The notes below the pieces were generated by a model. The model saw only the letters and a program-made list of their open reading frames with translations, had not been told where the DNA came from and did not search any database. DNA of 64,000 bases from Theocolax elegans (taxonomy: Eukaryota > Arthropoda > Insecta > Hymenoptera > Cerocephalidae), in assembly GCA_026168455.1 (NCBI GenBank), contig CM047425.1:23266648-23330647 (forward strand), given 5' to 3'. The position numbers were made by a program, and so were the translations under genes. Of the stretch, positions 10,503 to 25,700 are shown in pieces. Position 1 is the first letter of the stretch. Every line of letters begins with the position of its first letter.

Positions 10503-12905
10503 TGCCACCTAAGGATTTCGGGAACGATCCAGTCGAGGGCGAGACTCTCCGTTGAGCCCAGCGGCCCCGAGTTGAGTTGTTTGACAACAGCGATACTAAA
10601 CCACTTAACAATGCAAGCCTGAGCATTCGCATCGAGTAATCATTCCATTCTCTCGGCTAAAATGCCTGCTCAGTGCGTGGTGATCGTTGCTGAGTTTGCT
10701 GATGATCATCGCGATGATATTGATGATCGTTGCAAAGATGATGAAGATAGTGTTTGATCATCGGCCAAGATCTAAAGTGTGATGGTGTTGTTTGCCAAAA
10801 AATGGTGATATTTGGTGGGTTTTTATCCGAGAGGATTCCTGATAAAGGTAAATCAATGCTTCCTTCACAATTCTCTGGATTCTACTACGACGAAGATGAT
10901 GGTTGAGAAAATAAACGTAAGACGTTCCCTTTGGATGAAAAAAAACGTATAAAATGCAAAAAAAAGTAAAAACCAAGGTCCCAATTCGATTCTTGTGGGG
11001 GAGTTGAAAGATGGTATCTGCACTATCCGGAGTCTCGGTCGACAAAACGGTTCGGTTATTCTTCTTTTCAGGAATCTCCATTCATCTCTTGCGGACGAAA
11101 AGAGGCTCTCATTTAGGGTTCTGTTTGTTTCAAAAAAATATAATCAAACTACAACTCAACCTACTGCACAGAAGAATGTCTATATGGTATTTCCACATTG
11201 TCGGCTAAAAATTCTGTCGCAAAGTTATCTACTTTCTCTTTCTGGACCAAATGACGGAAAAACCGAAAAGTCTCATCTCGATCTTCCTCCTGTATGGCGA
11301 AGACCCGTCTCTGTCTTCGTCGAGTTGAACCAAGCCGTTTCGTGAACATCGTTGACGGATGCGATCTTCTCGCCACACAAATACATTAACACACACACGT
11401 ACATATATACACGAACGCGATCGTTTACGTTGTAACGTAAATTCGAGGCTGAATGAGAAGCCGAGTACTCGTTGAAATTACGTCGTCTACGTCAAGATCG
11501 AAGGGTAGATATATTATATTCCGTACCCTAGAAGCAATTACATCCGATACCTCTAATAGTTGACATTTTAAATAGAATTAATTATCTAGATCAATTAAAA
11601 TCTCCTTCTACACTCTAGTGTTTACTGTGTAATTTAACAGTTGACAATTTAAACGTTTAATCGCGTTGTCGTTCATCGATCGAATCAGCTGATCGATTAT
11701 TAGGACATCTTGTTGACGAGATAATTTTAACGAGTACTAGGTTTAATGAAAAATGAAAATTCGAAAAAAATCAGTAAAATTGAAAAAAAGAAGTCTTGGT
11801 AAATTGTCTCGAACTCCATGAACATCGCTACGGGTTAATGAATCTCTTAGAATTTACAACCGTAACAAAGGTACAAATAAAGTAAAGTTTTGATTAAGTA
11901 AAGAGTAGTATTCAAATAAGATAGAATTTATTTATTAAAAAAAATAAGATTATGCGTTTTCTGAAGCAACAAATTTAGTTTTGAATAGCAAGTGATGTTT
12001 CTAGCGTTCGAGGCAATTGGAAAAATCGAGTCGCTGATAGCTAGGGGATTTGATTTCTCACTTATACACGGATGTTTTTTACCTATTCATTTCGTTTTTA
12101 TTTCTTTAATTTTCCTTTAATTTTTAATAGCTCTTAAGATTGCGCAAGTATTGGAAAAAGACGCGAGACTGAAGACGAAAAAAAAAACGTACCGTAGGTT
12201 AGGATGTATTTCGAAGGAACGATCGACTACAATAACGAACATCGCGATCTTATTAAACGAAAGCCTACTTACGTATACGGATAGATATTTATTTTAAAAT
12301 AAACGCATCTCGGTGACGCTAAACGGCGTTACGAACTTTCTCGTACTTATGAAAACATGTATACCGTGAACATTTTTTCGATTCTACATACGCGGAGGTA
12401 ACCTGACTGCATACGATCGTCGTAACATTTATCGCGACTATGAATTGTATCGTCGAGACAAAAAGCCAATACAAAATTGAAAGATTTTTTAAAAAAATTT
12501 AAATCGCATTACGTGCAGGAAAAATTGTATCGAAAAATTGAAATGATCGATAGAAGAATAGAGATGAAGGAAAACTATATAATAATGGTCAATTTGTTTG
12601 TTGCGCAACGAGCGCCACTTAATAGTTAAGAGTCGAGTCGATTCATCCTTGTTAAATCATGCGGTCGCCGGCACGTAGACTATAGAGTAATATCGGTCTT
12701 CGTAATTTTGTCACACGCGAGCGACACGTTCGAGCAACATGATACCGACGATAGTTTTGGCAGTCAGGTTTTCTCGGTACATGCGTTTAAGAAAAAGGCA
12801 GCTTCGTATCGCTGGCGGCAGTCTCTTCATTCGCTTCCCTTTTCTTCCTCGACGAAGAAGGAAGATTATGCGGCATGCTTCGATTTTCCGTTCTCTTTTG
12901 CATAG
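10503..12905 (+). other. Probable 3' UTR and downstream flank
   Basis: GC-rich sequence continues to about 10640 and then grades into AT-rich DNA. A GAT-rich patch at 10690-10757 contains a 31-codon acidic open frame (ATG at 10662, TGA at 10755-10757) in the same frame as the main CDS. Possible polyadenylation signals AATAAA are at 10910-10915 and 11876-11881, with more further on, so the transcript end cannot be fixed. Open frames at 10995-11345 and 12708-12905 are not coding-like. Confidence 0.45.
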
Positions 12906-15900
12906 ACGGTCTATGTTATAAAACTGTTAAAATCGATTCGGCAATATTAAAGTTGATTGCACTATCTATCGATGTCTTTGATAACCAATGTTAATTTTTA
13001 ACTTTTATTACGAAAATTTAGTAAACGCACATTAGTGATGAAATATTATTTTTTGTTCGGTACGTACATAATCAATCCTAATTCGACGTGTGAATAAAAT
13101 GATAATTCGTAAATTCGTGTTCAATTATGATTTATTTAAAATTTTTGTTACGTTACGTATCGATCTATTGGCACTCGTTACAACTCATTATACGCACGTT
13201 TATGCGATTAATACATACGAACATTTATAGAAGTGCATCAACTTATGTATTCGTATAGGCGCGTCAAATTGCTCGATCTCGTATATTCACTTCTTTTATT
13301 TAACTCCGAATTCGTCCACTTGTTTCGCATTACACCGAAGCACGAGGTCGTTTTCCATATTCATCCGAGATCGCCCGGCATTTTTATGCGCTCGAACGAA
13401 TTATATACCAAAATGTGTCCACCCAATAACCCCAAAATGAAATAAAAAAAAAGAAATTCTCAACGCTGAATCGTTTGCAATATTTCCGCTTTGACGTTCC
13501 GCTTTGGTTAATTCAAGGTCAATTTCTCACAATCATTATTATTGAAAAGATTATCTATGAAAAATTATTTTATGAAGAAGCGAAAGTTGATTTTTATGCA
13601 TTGAACAATCATTCCACAAGATCGATTACTCGATGGATTACTCGATCGTGATAAAGTTGCAAATACTTGTGACGTTTCATTAGATTTTGCGCAATTTCGA
13701 ATTATCACTTTTTTCCATTTTTTGGATGTTATGTTTCTAGTGCATTAGAGTAATTCAAGATTTACAAATTTTAAAGATGTTGCGCAAAATTTTTTTAAAC
13801 AAACCAGTAAAGGTTTATAGGTATTTTGTCGCTTCTATACACGATGAACGTTACGATTGTCAATCGTACTTGTGGGATTATTGTTCGATCTGTAAAAAAC
13901 AAGTTTGAACATCTTAATTATTAAAATTTTTAACTTCATTTGCCAAGAATAAAGATTAATTTTACTATGAAAGCGAACTCATCGATCTCGACGTTACTGG
14001 CTTATTTCGCAAGTCTTTTTCGGCATTGTTGTTGACGCGGCAATATTAGGAAAAGGCCGAAACAACGTCGGCGTCGGACGTCGGGTTCGAAAGTTCGCTG
14101 ATAGTTTTTGTTTTGTCTATTCACATGTAAACAATTAATTAAATTCTTAAATTTGCAGCTCGCTCACGCAATGCTCGTTGCGCAGCGACCTTGAACGTCA
14201 AATCTATTTTTGTTTTTTTTTCCAGAGGAAAATCGACGTGCGAATAGTAAGCTTTGACACATCGCCTGCCGCTGGCTTCCCTTTTGAGTAAAAAAAACAA
14301 AATACATTAAAATAACAATTATTACAATAAAAAGGAACGTGTAAAGCAAAAATAAAAAAAAAAAGAAAAAGCAAAGAGAAAAAAATTCTTGCAAACCTGA
14401 AAAGCATCGTGTAATTTTATATATGCGTGTAGCAATACGTACATGCGTATATATGAATATATATCACGTACATAACTCTGTGATATCGTAAGCGATAAGA
14501 TAGATTATTTTACAATTATCGAATTTCAAAAGTAAAATGCAAAAGTAAGAGTCATGAGAAGGTTTTGTGCATGCACTGAGAAAAGAATATTTTTTTAAAA
14601 TTTTGGTATATAACGCGTGATATTTAATGTTTAATTAAACCTAATGAATCTCTTATATACCACGATTGTATATTTTTTAAATAAATTATTTAAATTATTC
14701 GAAATTATGTAAATTAATAATAAATAATATATACAGGTATATTTGAAGTGAATATATTATGATATATTACGGTATATTTAAAAAATTAATGACATAATTG
14801 AAAGTATTTGTACTATTTTCGATAAATTGATTTGCTATTAAATTTCAAGTGATATTTCGGAATTGAGTAATTTTCTTGGTGCAAAAAGGTGATGCGTGAT
14901 GGTGGTGTGTAGCGGAAATCGGGTTTCAACGAAGTTATTGAGATAGCAAAGGATTTTCTTTTTTTTTGTAATCTGCGTCTTTCAGCGATCAAAATTCTAA
15001 CGAACATTAGGCAAAATATGACAAATTTTTTATAATTGGCATTTTGATCCGAACCGCAAATATATATACAAATATATGTATATAAATAAATAAAAAAAAA
15101 TACAAACTAAAGAAGTATATATTATACTATACTATATATATTTATAAGCGCTCACTCGTATCAAACGGGTGAAAACTGTTTGATCGAGGGTAGCACTCTG
15201 GCTTTATTACGAAATAAGACTGCTTTAAAACGAAAAGATTGAATAGTGAAAAATATTGTAATCGGAAAGGACGTGAATGTATATATTAAATACGATATAT
15301 ATATATAACGCGGTTGGTGCTCGGACGAGACTTTGCGGGTTCAAAGGGAGTTGATGATTTCAACGCCGGAGAAAATAATATATATAGATTAGATATTGCA
15401 ATAATTTTGAACTTCCGTTTTAACGTAACATGTGTAAGTAAGGTACAAGAAAAGAAGAATCATCATTGACGTTAGTTCCTAAAAATGTGTATAATATAAT
15501 AGCTTTTTTCGAAAATTATTATATAATTTTTTGATAAATTGTTGACAATTTACTACATATATATACGGTTCAAAATAATGTAGCTAAACTCATTATTTAT
15601 TTAATCAATTTATTTCAAAAGCATCTTCGCAACGACCTTGTCAACAATGTACTATACATATATACAAACTTGAGTTTTGAAAAAAAAATATATATATGTA
15701 TAAATATTCCATAACTGTTATTCTCCTGCGGGAAATCATATCAACGCCTAATATTCTCGTCGAACAATTTGTACTGATTAGGCAGTGTTATTAGCAAGTA
15801 GGACGGATTCAGCTGACAGTGAGATAGCGTGCGAGAGAAACGAGAGAGAAAGGTTGTGAAAATGAGAGAGAGAAAGGGAGAGAAAGAAAGAGGGAGAGAG

Positions 15901-17830
15901 ATACACGAAGATATACGATCTATTTATTATAAAAAAACGATAATTGTAGACTGTGAAATGAGAGTCTCCCTCTATCTATCTATACAAACATATACTTGTA
16001 TACGCAATTTATTAATGCTTCCGATATATTAACATTTGTTAAACATTTACATTATGTATATATATCGAGAAAAGTCGTATAAGAAAATTATGTTAATACT
16101 GCAAACATCCCATTGAATTTGAATTTGTTGACTATTTTGAGTAATTATGAAATAAATGCACGTTGAACTTTTTGTTACGTCAGGATGATGCAGTATATCT
16201 TGACTCGATGTATTGTTGTAAAAGACAAAAATAACATCTATAATACTTAAGCCTGCATTACATTTTTATTCCAGACATTCAATATTTTTTAAATAAATGT
16301 TTATTCTACGCACTACATTCATTTGTTATGCATATAGTCCTTTAATATCTGAAGTTAAAAAAGATTTTAATTACTAAATTTTAGAAAATGTTAATTTTCA
16401 AACGGAAAAAGTGCACGATTGGTATTAAAATTAAAGTTTTTTCAACTAACCAGTTTGTAAACAATGAGTGCCATTCCTAAAAATAAAGGAAAGACTAAAA
16501 ATAATTCTGCCTCTTGTTACGTGCGTGTACATAAGAATATATACGATAAATCATTATATCCCCTTTGTACTTTACACACACGAATTAGCTCATAACAAAA
16601 AGTTCGTAAAAATAGTTGAATTTATTCACTGTCATTTCACAATCTACAATTATCCGAGTGCATGTTTTTTTAATTTATTAAAGAGGAAAAAAAGAGAACT
16701 AGTTAGTTCGTATCTTTTATATCGTATTGAATATACGTTAATCGATTAGCGATCGTACAGTTAAAGAAAAAATTATTGTCATCATTTTTATCACTATTCG
16801 CGAGATAAACACTTTTTTCGGGATATTTTGAGCTGATTTTTATAGAACATGAATGAAGAGAAGGAGACGAATATAATATACAAGACACAATGGTAGCCAA
16901 AATTAATGTTAAAAATACAGAGGGTTAAAAATACAATGATTTTTGTCGCTAAATTAAATGCTTGACATCGAACAATTCGCGCCTAAGATGGAAAACTGCC
17001 AATACGAATTTAAGCGACTAAATTCTCAAACGATGACGATTATTTCGAGTTTCTTGGAACGCGATACGTAACTTCTCAAACTCCCACTGGAACAATATTG
17101 AAGAACAATAATAACAAAGTTTCATTGGTTCGTGGCGTTAAATTTTATAGAGAATCGACGTAGACCTGCTTTTCTTCATTCATGGTATTTGAAATTCACT
17201 GCCAAAAGCCCACAAAAATTTAGTAGGCGAAAGCTACAAGGTACTCGCGGTAAGAAATACAACACTACTTACCCGAGTGCTTTGTTGCAAAAGCGAATTT
17301 TTGTAAGTATTCCGAATGCAAACTTTTTTTTCTTTTTTTTTTTTATTAAATACAATTAGTCGTTAGATGAAATGTAACATAAGTTGCGTCACTCGCTCTA
17401 ATCTAGTATTATATTTTTAGTATACGCTTTTAATAAACACATCAAATTATACTATACATTTTACGAGAGTAAATGTAACAAAATTCGTAAACGTAAGATA
17501 CGTTCAATAGCATTTAATCAAACGTTCTTTTAACTACGTACAATACGTAATTATCTTTGCATTGAGATTTGTTGAAAGAATAATCAAAGAAAAAAAACCG
17601 AATAATTAATGTTTGGCATGGCTCACATTTACCAAATAAACGTAAGTTGCGACATTTGTAGACACGCGAGATTTTTTTGAAAAAAAAACTTGTCATTTCC
17701 GTGCAAGTAAAACAAAATTGAGAGCGAGTGGCGCTATCCGAGCACATTCCATGTGTATTAAGTATATAAAAATGTATTGAGTAAGTTGTTAGCGTTTGAT
17801 ATGTAAGCTATAAGCACGAACTACTACAAA
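12906..17830. other. AT-rich spacer, no gene seen
   Basis: Long A and T runs and TA-rich microsatellites dominate. A purine GA tract lies at about 15826-15902. A small CpG-rich patch near 14030-14100 and C/EBP-like TTGCGCAA near 12602 and 13782 are the only notable local features. If the upstream gene has a very long 3' UTR, part of this could be transcribed. No open frame here has coding character. Confidence 0.5.
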
Positions 17831-17844
17831 CAGAGTTGACAAAT
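17831..17844 (+). repeat. 14-bp match to the end of the MITE at 63248
   Basis: CAGAGTTGACAAAT here is identical to the first 14 bases of the hAT-like MITE at 63248-63375, and ATAGGAA follows in both after a similar distance. No inverted partner end was found nearby, so this may be a decayed or truncated relative, or chance. Confidence 0.25.
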
Positions 17845-19309
17845 ATTTGAAAAAGGAATAGGAAGGTTGATCATACTGCAAGATATACAGAGTTTGTAAT
17901 AAGAAGACGAAATTACGGAAAACCAGCAATGTTCCAACATATGTTTGTGATTGCGACATGTATTCTAATTTTTGTGTAATGTTCAATAAATGAGTTATGA
18001 TCTTTATAAAATTTATTTTATTTCTTTTCGAGTCCCTGCATATTTAATCCTTTACATTCCTTTTGTTATTTAAACGTTTCTTATATTTTTCATTGCAAAT
18101 TTGAATTTTATATAAGTCGAATTTTGTAAATTTATGTTTTATCTTCTTAATTTTTTCTTGTTAATTAAAGATCATAAATAATATCGTTTTATATTTATTT
18201 TAGCTTTAATTTTACTGAATTATTACAAATAATATATTAACGTAACTTGCAACAAACTTTATTGAGCGTAAGCAACTAACTCAAGATCTAGGTACTCGAT
18301 TAATAAACCAAAAATGGAAACGTATCCATTAAATTTTCAATTCGAAAAGGTACATAAGGTAAGTTATATATAATATACTTTATCATATTTAAATATCGAT
18401 TTTTGAATTGTTCAATTCTTAGTTAATCAAAATTGAGTGAAATCATAAATTTTTGAGCAATTTTTTCTATTGCGAGAAATATAAGCGTTTATAAAGATTT
18501 GAATGACTCAGCAACTGAAAGTCATTTAGTTACCAGTAAAACACGAAGAAAAGAAAGTAGAATACAGTAGCTTTCATTTGAGACCTGACACGCTAAAATA
18601 CTTAGATGGCTTAATAATTATATTTAATCAAACAGTAAAGAAACGGTTGCCAATACAATCATATCTTTTGTATCGTATAAAAGTAATTTCTTTTTATAAT
18701 TTTTATACTTTCTTTACATTCGCATTTTTATAATTAATATGTAGTAATACATTAAGTACGAAAATTAATTTTGACCTTGAGAGCTTTGAAATGCAAAAAT
18801 TAACTATAACCTATTATATGTATACTTATATTAATCAGTTTTGTGTGCTGCCTACTTCATAAGAGATCTTTGATTTTCAAACTGCACTCCCTGTATAATT
18901 ATTTGTCTATCTAGTCCTATAGAGAGGTAAGAAAAGTTTTAAAAATTAATTTTCTTGAAATTTAATGTAATCTAGTCACGAACTACTCAAATTATCGTGA
19001 ACAAACAGCATTTCTTCTTGGCGTATTGAACGCAAATCCGCTCAAAGTAATCATTTGTGTGTCAAATCAATAAAAAGATATAATGATCGTTTCAGTAATT
19101 TACGGCAAAAAAATCAAAGAATAAATCTTAATTGAAATAGTACTTGATAATCCATTTCCTTACGGTCATTAAAGTCGATAAAGTTCTTATAATAGTATAG
19201 TAGACGTACCTAATCTGAGATTATTTATAAATAAATTAATCAATCGATTTGATAAATAATCGATACGCGCATACAAAAAATCGAGTAAAGGTCTTTCGAA
19301 AGTTTCACC
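17845..19309. other. AT-rich spacer, no gene seen
   Basis: Very AT-rich with scattered AATAAA hexamers (for example at about 17985) and no coding-like frame or recognised element. Confidence 0.5.
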
Positions 19310-19740
19310 CTGCTTATTGTGGAGGAGACAAAGTTGTATAAGAGACTGTTGCTTCCTCGGGTCTCGAGTGGATTTTCATCATCATCACGATGATGTATCA
19401 CTTCTTTCTATACATCGTCTGAGTCAAGATACTTTCGTATTGAGCCACGTGGCCGTCCTCATGACGCGCGCGTCCTTCTCTCTCCCTGACTTTGCTTCCC
19501 CGGGTCACCGACATTCTTTCGCGCGTGCGGCCCGAGCACCCGTGCCTCGCGTGGACAAGTGTGCCAGTCTACTGCTCTAACCTCATCTCCACCACGACGA
19601 TAGCTTCTCTTTTTCCCCCCATTTTCAGATATCAACTATATTACATTCTTATCTGCCAACTTTTTTTTATTGATTACGTACTTTTATACGCTCGGCAATA
19701 TCGTCTCTTTGATTTTTAACCACGTCGCTCCGGTCTTAAA
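19310..19740. promoter_or_regulatory. GC/CpG-rich island in intergenic DNA
   Basis: A sharp rise in GC and CpG with a CATCATCATCACGATGATG patch near 19376-19394. The overlapping open frames (19317-19580, 19492-19719) give no recognisable protein. Possible enhancer or non-coding exon. Confidence 0.25.
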
Positions 19741-22700
19741 TGCACACGTATATATACGCAGGAACGTTTCCAGTAGATAATCAATCATTATCTTTTTTTA
19801 TTGACCCAACATAATGAGGTAAAATCCTTCAAGTTCAAGATCACTAAACCATAATTTTATGGAAACGAGTTTAGTTTACTTTTGTTATATCGCGCAGTTT
19901 GAACGTAATTATGATACATTATACGCCTTCCGATTCAAACTGCTCGCTCTAGAAAAATTAATGGTTAATAATTTTTGATATCCGACTCGCAGGGAATTTG
20001 TTTTCTACTTTATAGGTGATAATAAAACTTCCTTATCACTCCATTGCTTATACCGAATGTTCAATTTTTTCTCCTTATGTTGTGCAATTTTTCTTACTTT
20101 ACTGCGGCGTGTGATGTGTTTAGTAACCAAACCACGTAGCGCATTTAAATCCATTTTTAACCATTACCAAAGATGGGATACTACAAATCTTCACACTTAT
20201 TTTCATTGATGTTTGAAAATGTGCTTCTTTACTTTCTTTGATCAAGCACAGTTTATATTATATTGCCAAATTAAAGGTAAACGTATAAGTAAAATGAAGA
20301 ATATGTATAGATATGAAAATCAAAGCATTTATAAAATGATGGTTTTATCACAAATGGTCAATAAGTTGATATTTTAGGGCTTAAAAAATGCTAATACTTA
20401 TAACCTTCAATTTCCAGCAGGGGTGGAATAAAAATAGTATTATTTTACGAGGACGTTAAGTAGCACTTTATGCTCGAAAAGAGGTTGTTAAGGGTGGGAA
20501 CCGGGCTCAAATATCCATAAGAGCTCGCACGACAATGCTAATCCTTATACGTGTACTTAACGTGTCCTTTGACATTATAGAGCTGTGAAATTTAACTTTT
20601 CATCTTGTTCCTGAGTGGATTTGCGTCTCAAGGCGAAGTATTTAAACTTGAACTTTTCTCTTTCGGTGTGCAAAAATTATTGGAGAACTAGGCAAAAAGA
20701 AAAGTTTTACATTGTTTCCTGCGAACTGCACAACAGAATTGTTTCAACGATACTCGTGTAATATAAATACACTCTTACTTGTAAAATATTTACGCTGCAG
20801 TGCGTTTACATAAAAGAATACTTTTGTTAATAAAAACACTGAAAACTCCAACATTCTGAATTTCCTGTAAAATTGGAACAGTCACTCGATTATTAACGTA
20901 AATTATTCATTGTACTTACCTATAAACAATTTTTTAAAAGATTTATATTTTTCTAGTATCGGAATCAAATTTACTATAGTCATTTTTAATGCCGCATCCA
21001 TAATTTGTGAATTTGGTTTGGGTCACTCAATAAAACCTACTTTTGAAAGTTTAAAAATACCTAATAAATTGACGATTGGGATGAAATAGTTGATTTGAGT
21101 AAAAAATATTTCACAAGGAAAAGATCGAAACATTTTTTACCTATTTCTATTTAACATAGCTATTCTATAATTAACAATTAGAATCTGTTTCTACTAAGAA
21201 TGTTAGTTAATATAATTTCAATTCCAAAAAAAATAATTTTACTTTCTGTTTTTTTCATAAGTTATATACATTACATCAAATTATTGTGAATTTTTCAACC
21301 ACCAAATATATAAATATTTTGTTGGATTACTGATACAGCCAAAGGAAAAGAATAAATCATATTTTTATTAAAATAATTTTTTCCTAATATTGTGGTTTTG
21401 ATTATATTGTAAGTCATATAAGCTATCTCGAGGTAAACAAACTCCACTGTATCTTTTATGTATTATACATTTAGAACATTACGTATAGAATGTTTTTCTT
21501 TTAATCAATGATTCAGTTTTATTTTTATACATCACTGACTGATGCATATGTTACAAATGTTTCTATTTTAAATCCAATTCATGCAAATGTACCGTGTTTT
21601 GAAATCAGTTTAATTACATATTACAAGAGAATCATTAAATGTCTGTACATTTTAATCCTATAAACTTTCTATTGTTTGTATGTATATGCCTGATATGCGA
21701 GTATCAAGTTCGTATGAGGATTAGAAACTAACATTTTATTGGTATTAATAATACGTAACCTTCAATAGGTCAGTCTAAAATAAATGTTTTCCCGTTGAGT
21801 GTGCCAACTTTGCGCTTCGTTTATTCATTTTCTGCAGATGTAATTTTTGCGTAAAGTTCATTTTTTATTAGACATATGGTTTTCGAATCGTGCCAGTTCA
21901 ATGCATCATTTTTAATTAAAAAAAACGTTAATTAATAACTTATTGTGCTATTTTTAATTGTTATTTATTATTCTTATTTTTATTTACCTACATGATGTAT
22001 TATATAAAAATCTTACGTGACCCTGTCATTGATAAAATTGTACGAGTTGCAGAATGAGAAATTGGTATCGGAAGTGAAAACTAAAACATGGAACGTATAA
22101 AAAGCAACCGAAAAAGTGCTTTAATTAATAGCTAAGGAAAGTCGTATTTAATCTATAGAATTTAACATTATTTTATATTAGATAATGAATTATTTAAAAT
22201 ATTTTTCTTTAAACAAATTATTTTTTTTACAAATACTTACCAGATAAAAAGTATAATAACAAATGAGTTTATATTATAGAAAACTGATATTTTTAATTTT
22301 TTTACTTGCTAATTTTGTTTTCTGAGTGGGCTGTTCTAAGTGGGCTGTTGGTTAAGTAGGATATAAAAGTTAATAAAAAATTCAATTTTCTCGATCAAAA
22401 AATTTCAACCTAGGTATATAAAAGCAATCTATATGAAACCAATCACTCTATAATGAATGATAAATATACTTCAATCAATTTTTCAGAGAATGGTACGTAT
22501 ATTTTAACATAAAACCTTATAATTATAGTTACTCCAGCTTTGTTATGTTTTGAAGCCATTTTTATGTTTTATAGTTTGAAACATATGAATTTAATAATTT
22601 TATTATATATATTATTAGCAAAACAACATCAAGGCATTTAAAATTACTATAAAAATTAATTTCTCATATATTGTACATTAAACTATTTAAAGACTTGAAA

Positions 22701-25329
22701 TATGTATACACATGATTAAGCATCTTGAATTGGCATATAGCTTTCTCAAAATTAATTGTAGAATATATATTGCTCTTATGTATTATTCTAATGTGAAATT
22801 TAATTAATCCTAACAAAATTAACCGACGTTTTTAAAATTGTTCATGTTTTACACAAATTGGGTTGTTTATTATACAAATAAACAAGTGCTTTGTGAACAT
22901 GATTGAATATGTTAAAATTTGCAAAACACGATATTAAAAAATTTAAGGAGGTTCACGTCTCTCTTTTGGTGCGGGGAAGAAGGAGAGTCTCCCCCCTTAT
23001 GGATAGAATAATCTGATATTTTTATAGCATATATCTACTATAATTTTTTTATGGTCATGATTATGTTCAGATCATTCGACCGTTTAGTTTCAAACATAAC
23101 AAATTAAAAAAAATAAATTTTGGTTTAATAAGTTAAAAGCTAATAGATATAATTTGGAAAACCCGAATCAAGAGGAAAAATTTTGTTAATTTCTACAAAG
23201 TATATTTGGTTCGATTTAAATATATCATCTGCAACGTTCAAATTTTTTAAAAATATTTTATTTATTTAAAAAATAAACGCAAATTTATCAAAAAACTTTT
23301 TTTTTCTGAATTCGAATAAAGGAAACAAAAAACTAGATGCTCAAGCCCAGCGACATATTGACCAAGTAGTTTCACACATATATGCACATAAGAACATTTA
23401 CTAAAAACACATAAGTAGTAGTAATAAAGAAGTAATTTTTTATAATATTAAAAATATAATTGAATGAGCATAAATACCTAACAATATTTGATACACAGAA
23501 GTAAGATACTTTTTCATTAAATGCGGAATTAAAGTATTTGATCTTAATTGGTCAGCACGCATATTGACTTTAAAGAGAAGTGGATTATAATTGAAAATAC
23601 ACGAAGATAGGAATTTATTGGTATACCGTTACAATCAAAACGATTTACGTGCACGAATGAAACTTTATCGACTGATAAACAGAATTATACAATTTTATAT
23701 TTGAATTCTTAGAAAAGTTTTTTTACAGATATTTCGTTTTTGTACCTTTTTGATGTTTCCAAACAACGAATTAATATGAATTTTCAAAATAGTTATATTA
23801 TATAAAACCATCTTGAGGTATTAAGCAAATTTTTGTCCGTTGACTTCAAGAAAAAATCGAACTAATGGATGGAGAATAAGGTAAGATTTTAGGACTATAT
23901 AGTTACATCAAATTAGAATACAAATATTCAAGATTTTTTTGTCATAAGTTAATTATAATCGAGTATAAGAATCAACCGTTACGTGGGTAAAAACTGATTT
24001 TCTTTTCCCTAAATATTCTGTACGCCTAATTTTATTATAGAGTATATAGCTGGACTCAATGCATGTGTAAATTTAATTTTATCAAAGCTTTTTCTTTTGA
24101 TATCCTTTCAAAATATAATTTGTGATAAAAAAAAACGTGTATAAAATGCTGGAACCGCACAGTATTCATTTTTTTGTTATGACATAAAATAAAATAAATT
24201 TAAAAAACTTAATTCTATTATATCTTAATATTCGTAATGTTGTGCGTATAGCATTTCTGTAAGTTCAATTGATAAAATACAGTTGAACAGTTGGGAGAGG
24301 TGTTTGCGGTAACCTTACACTATCAATTGCACCGTATAAGATTTAATTTGAATTATTTGATACTTAATTGAATAAATCGTTGTCTTCAATTTCATCTGGT
24401 GGAAGTTATATAGCGATATATTTTTCGAGAAGTCATTTGGAAGTCATCGTTAGTCGCAGTTTTTTTCATTAGTATAACAAAATTACGGTAGAGGTATGTA
24501 CTATTCATTCTCAAGACAATAATACCAAATTTTGTAATTATTACATTAGTTCGCAATGTAAATCGATGATTAGAATTTTAAACGTATATGTCTCGACGCG
24601 TTGAAACTCGTAAAGAAACCCTCACGTCCTTGATAACTGGTGCAGGTTTGAATTTACAATGTCCTTGTGTGAAATGGCTTTTAGAAACATCTACGCGATG
24701 CGTTTAGCCTCTAAATTGAAGATAATACTAAAACTTTGAAAAGAAGTGAACTTTTTTATTGTTTGCATTTACGCTGAGAAGAAGTGATATTATGCAACCA
24801 ATTTAAAAGTTGAATGTGGAAACCTTTTGGTATGTAAAGAAAAATCTCTAGTAGTGCCGACCTCGGCGAGTATTCGAATCCAACTTTTGTCCAATATATT
24901 TTATAAAATTTCTTAAAAAAATGATGATAAAATAAAAAGGAAGAGATATGTACAATCGATTGAACGACGTGCCAGTGAGATTAACACAATTTTTAAAAAT
25001 ATTCGATGAAAAATGTTATTGGATAAAAAAGTTGGGGTCGAATGCTTGGCGCGATCCGAAAAAGATATGCATACATATACACCACGAATAAAAAAATGGA
25101 TACAAAAAATTTCCTGCAAAAAGTATAAATATTTATATAAAATCAAAATATTTTAAATAAAAACGTTAGAAAAATATAACATTTCGGGTATTTGCAACGT
25201 GAGTGCAATTTATAATATTGTTAATGCTACCATCCTAAAAATAGTGAATTATACAACACCTTTTTTTATCGTCCGGATGCAGCAGGATCGTAAATTGAAG
25301 ATTTATTTTTCAAATAGCTGAAGAACCGA
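19741..25329. other. AT-rich gene-free spacer
   Basis: About 5.6 kb of very AT-rich sequence. Somewhat more complex patches occur at 20400-20560 and 22940-23010. I see no coding exon, RNA gene or element ends. Confidence 0.5.
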
Positions 25330-25700
25330 TAGAGACACGTCAGCTATATCCCACCTCCGATATTATGCGATTCCCTGTTGCAGTAGTCATAAGAGCTATT
25401 TCGACAAAGCGCCAGAGTCATCATTTACCAAGAAACGAAATTAACATACTTGTGTGTTTGTTGCCTTTAGAATTAACGCACGAGCGTGGCTCGTCTCGCG
25501 CTAATAATAGCCACGCCGCAGTCGAAAATAGTGCAAGCCGGTGGCTGTAAGGGTATAAAATTATATTGGACGCCCTTATTCCGGCACCGTCGTCGCCTCG
25601 ACAAGTGCAACGCTTTGTCGAATCTCCACCTTATTCCGTATATACATATCTTGTCTCTCGATCACGCTCTTCTACGCATCTTACGCTTCTAATGCACTCT
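25330..25700. promoter_or_regulatory. GC/CpG-rich island
   Basis: Elevated GC and CpG, with overlapping short frames at 25365-25550 and 25486-25692 that do not look like protein. Possible regulatory element. Confidence 0.25.

Noticed and set aside
10035..10508. 157-codon minus-strand frame over the terminal coding exon
   Set aside because: It is antisense to a well-supported exon; GC-rich coding sequence lacks stops on the opposite strand and the translation is Arg/Gly-rich without a domain.
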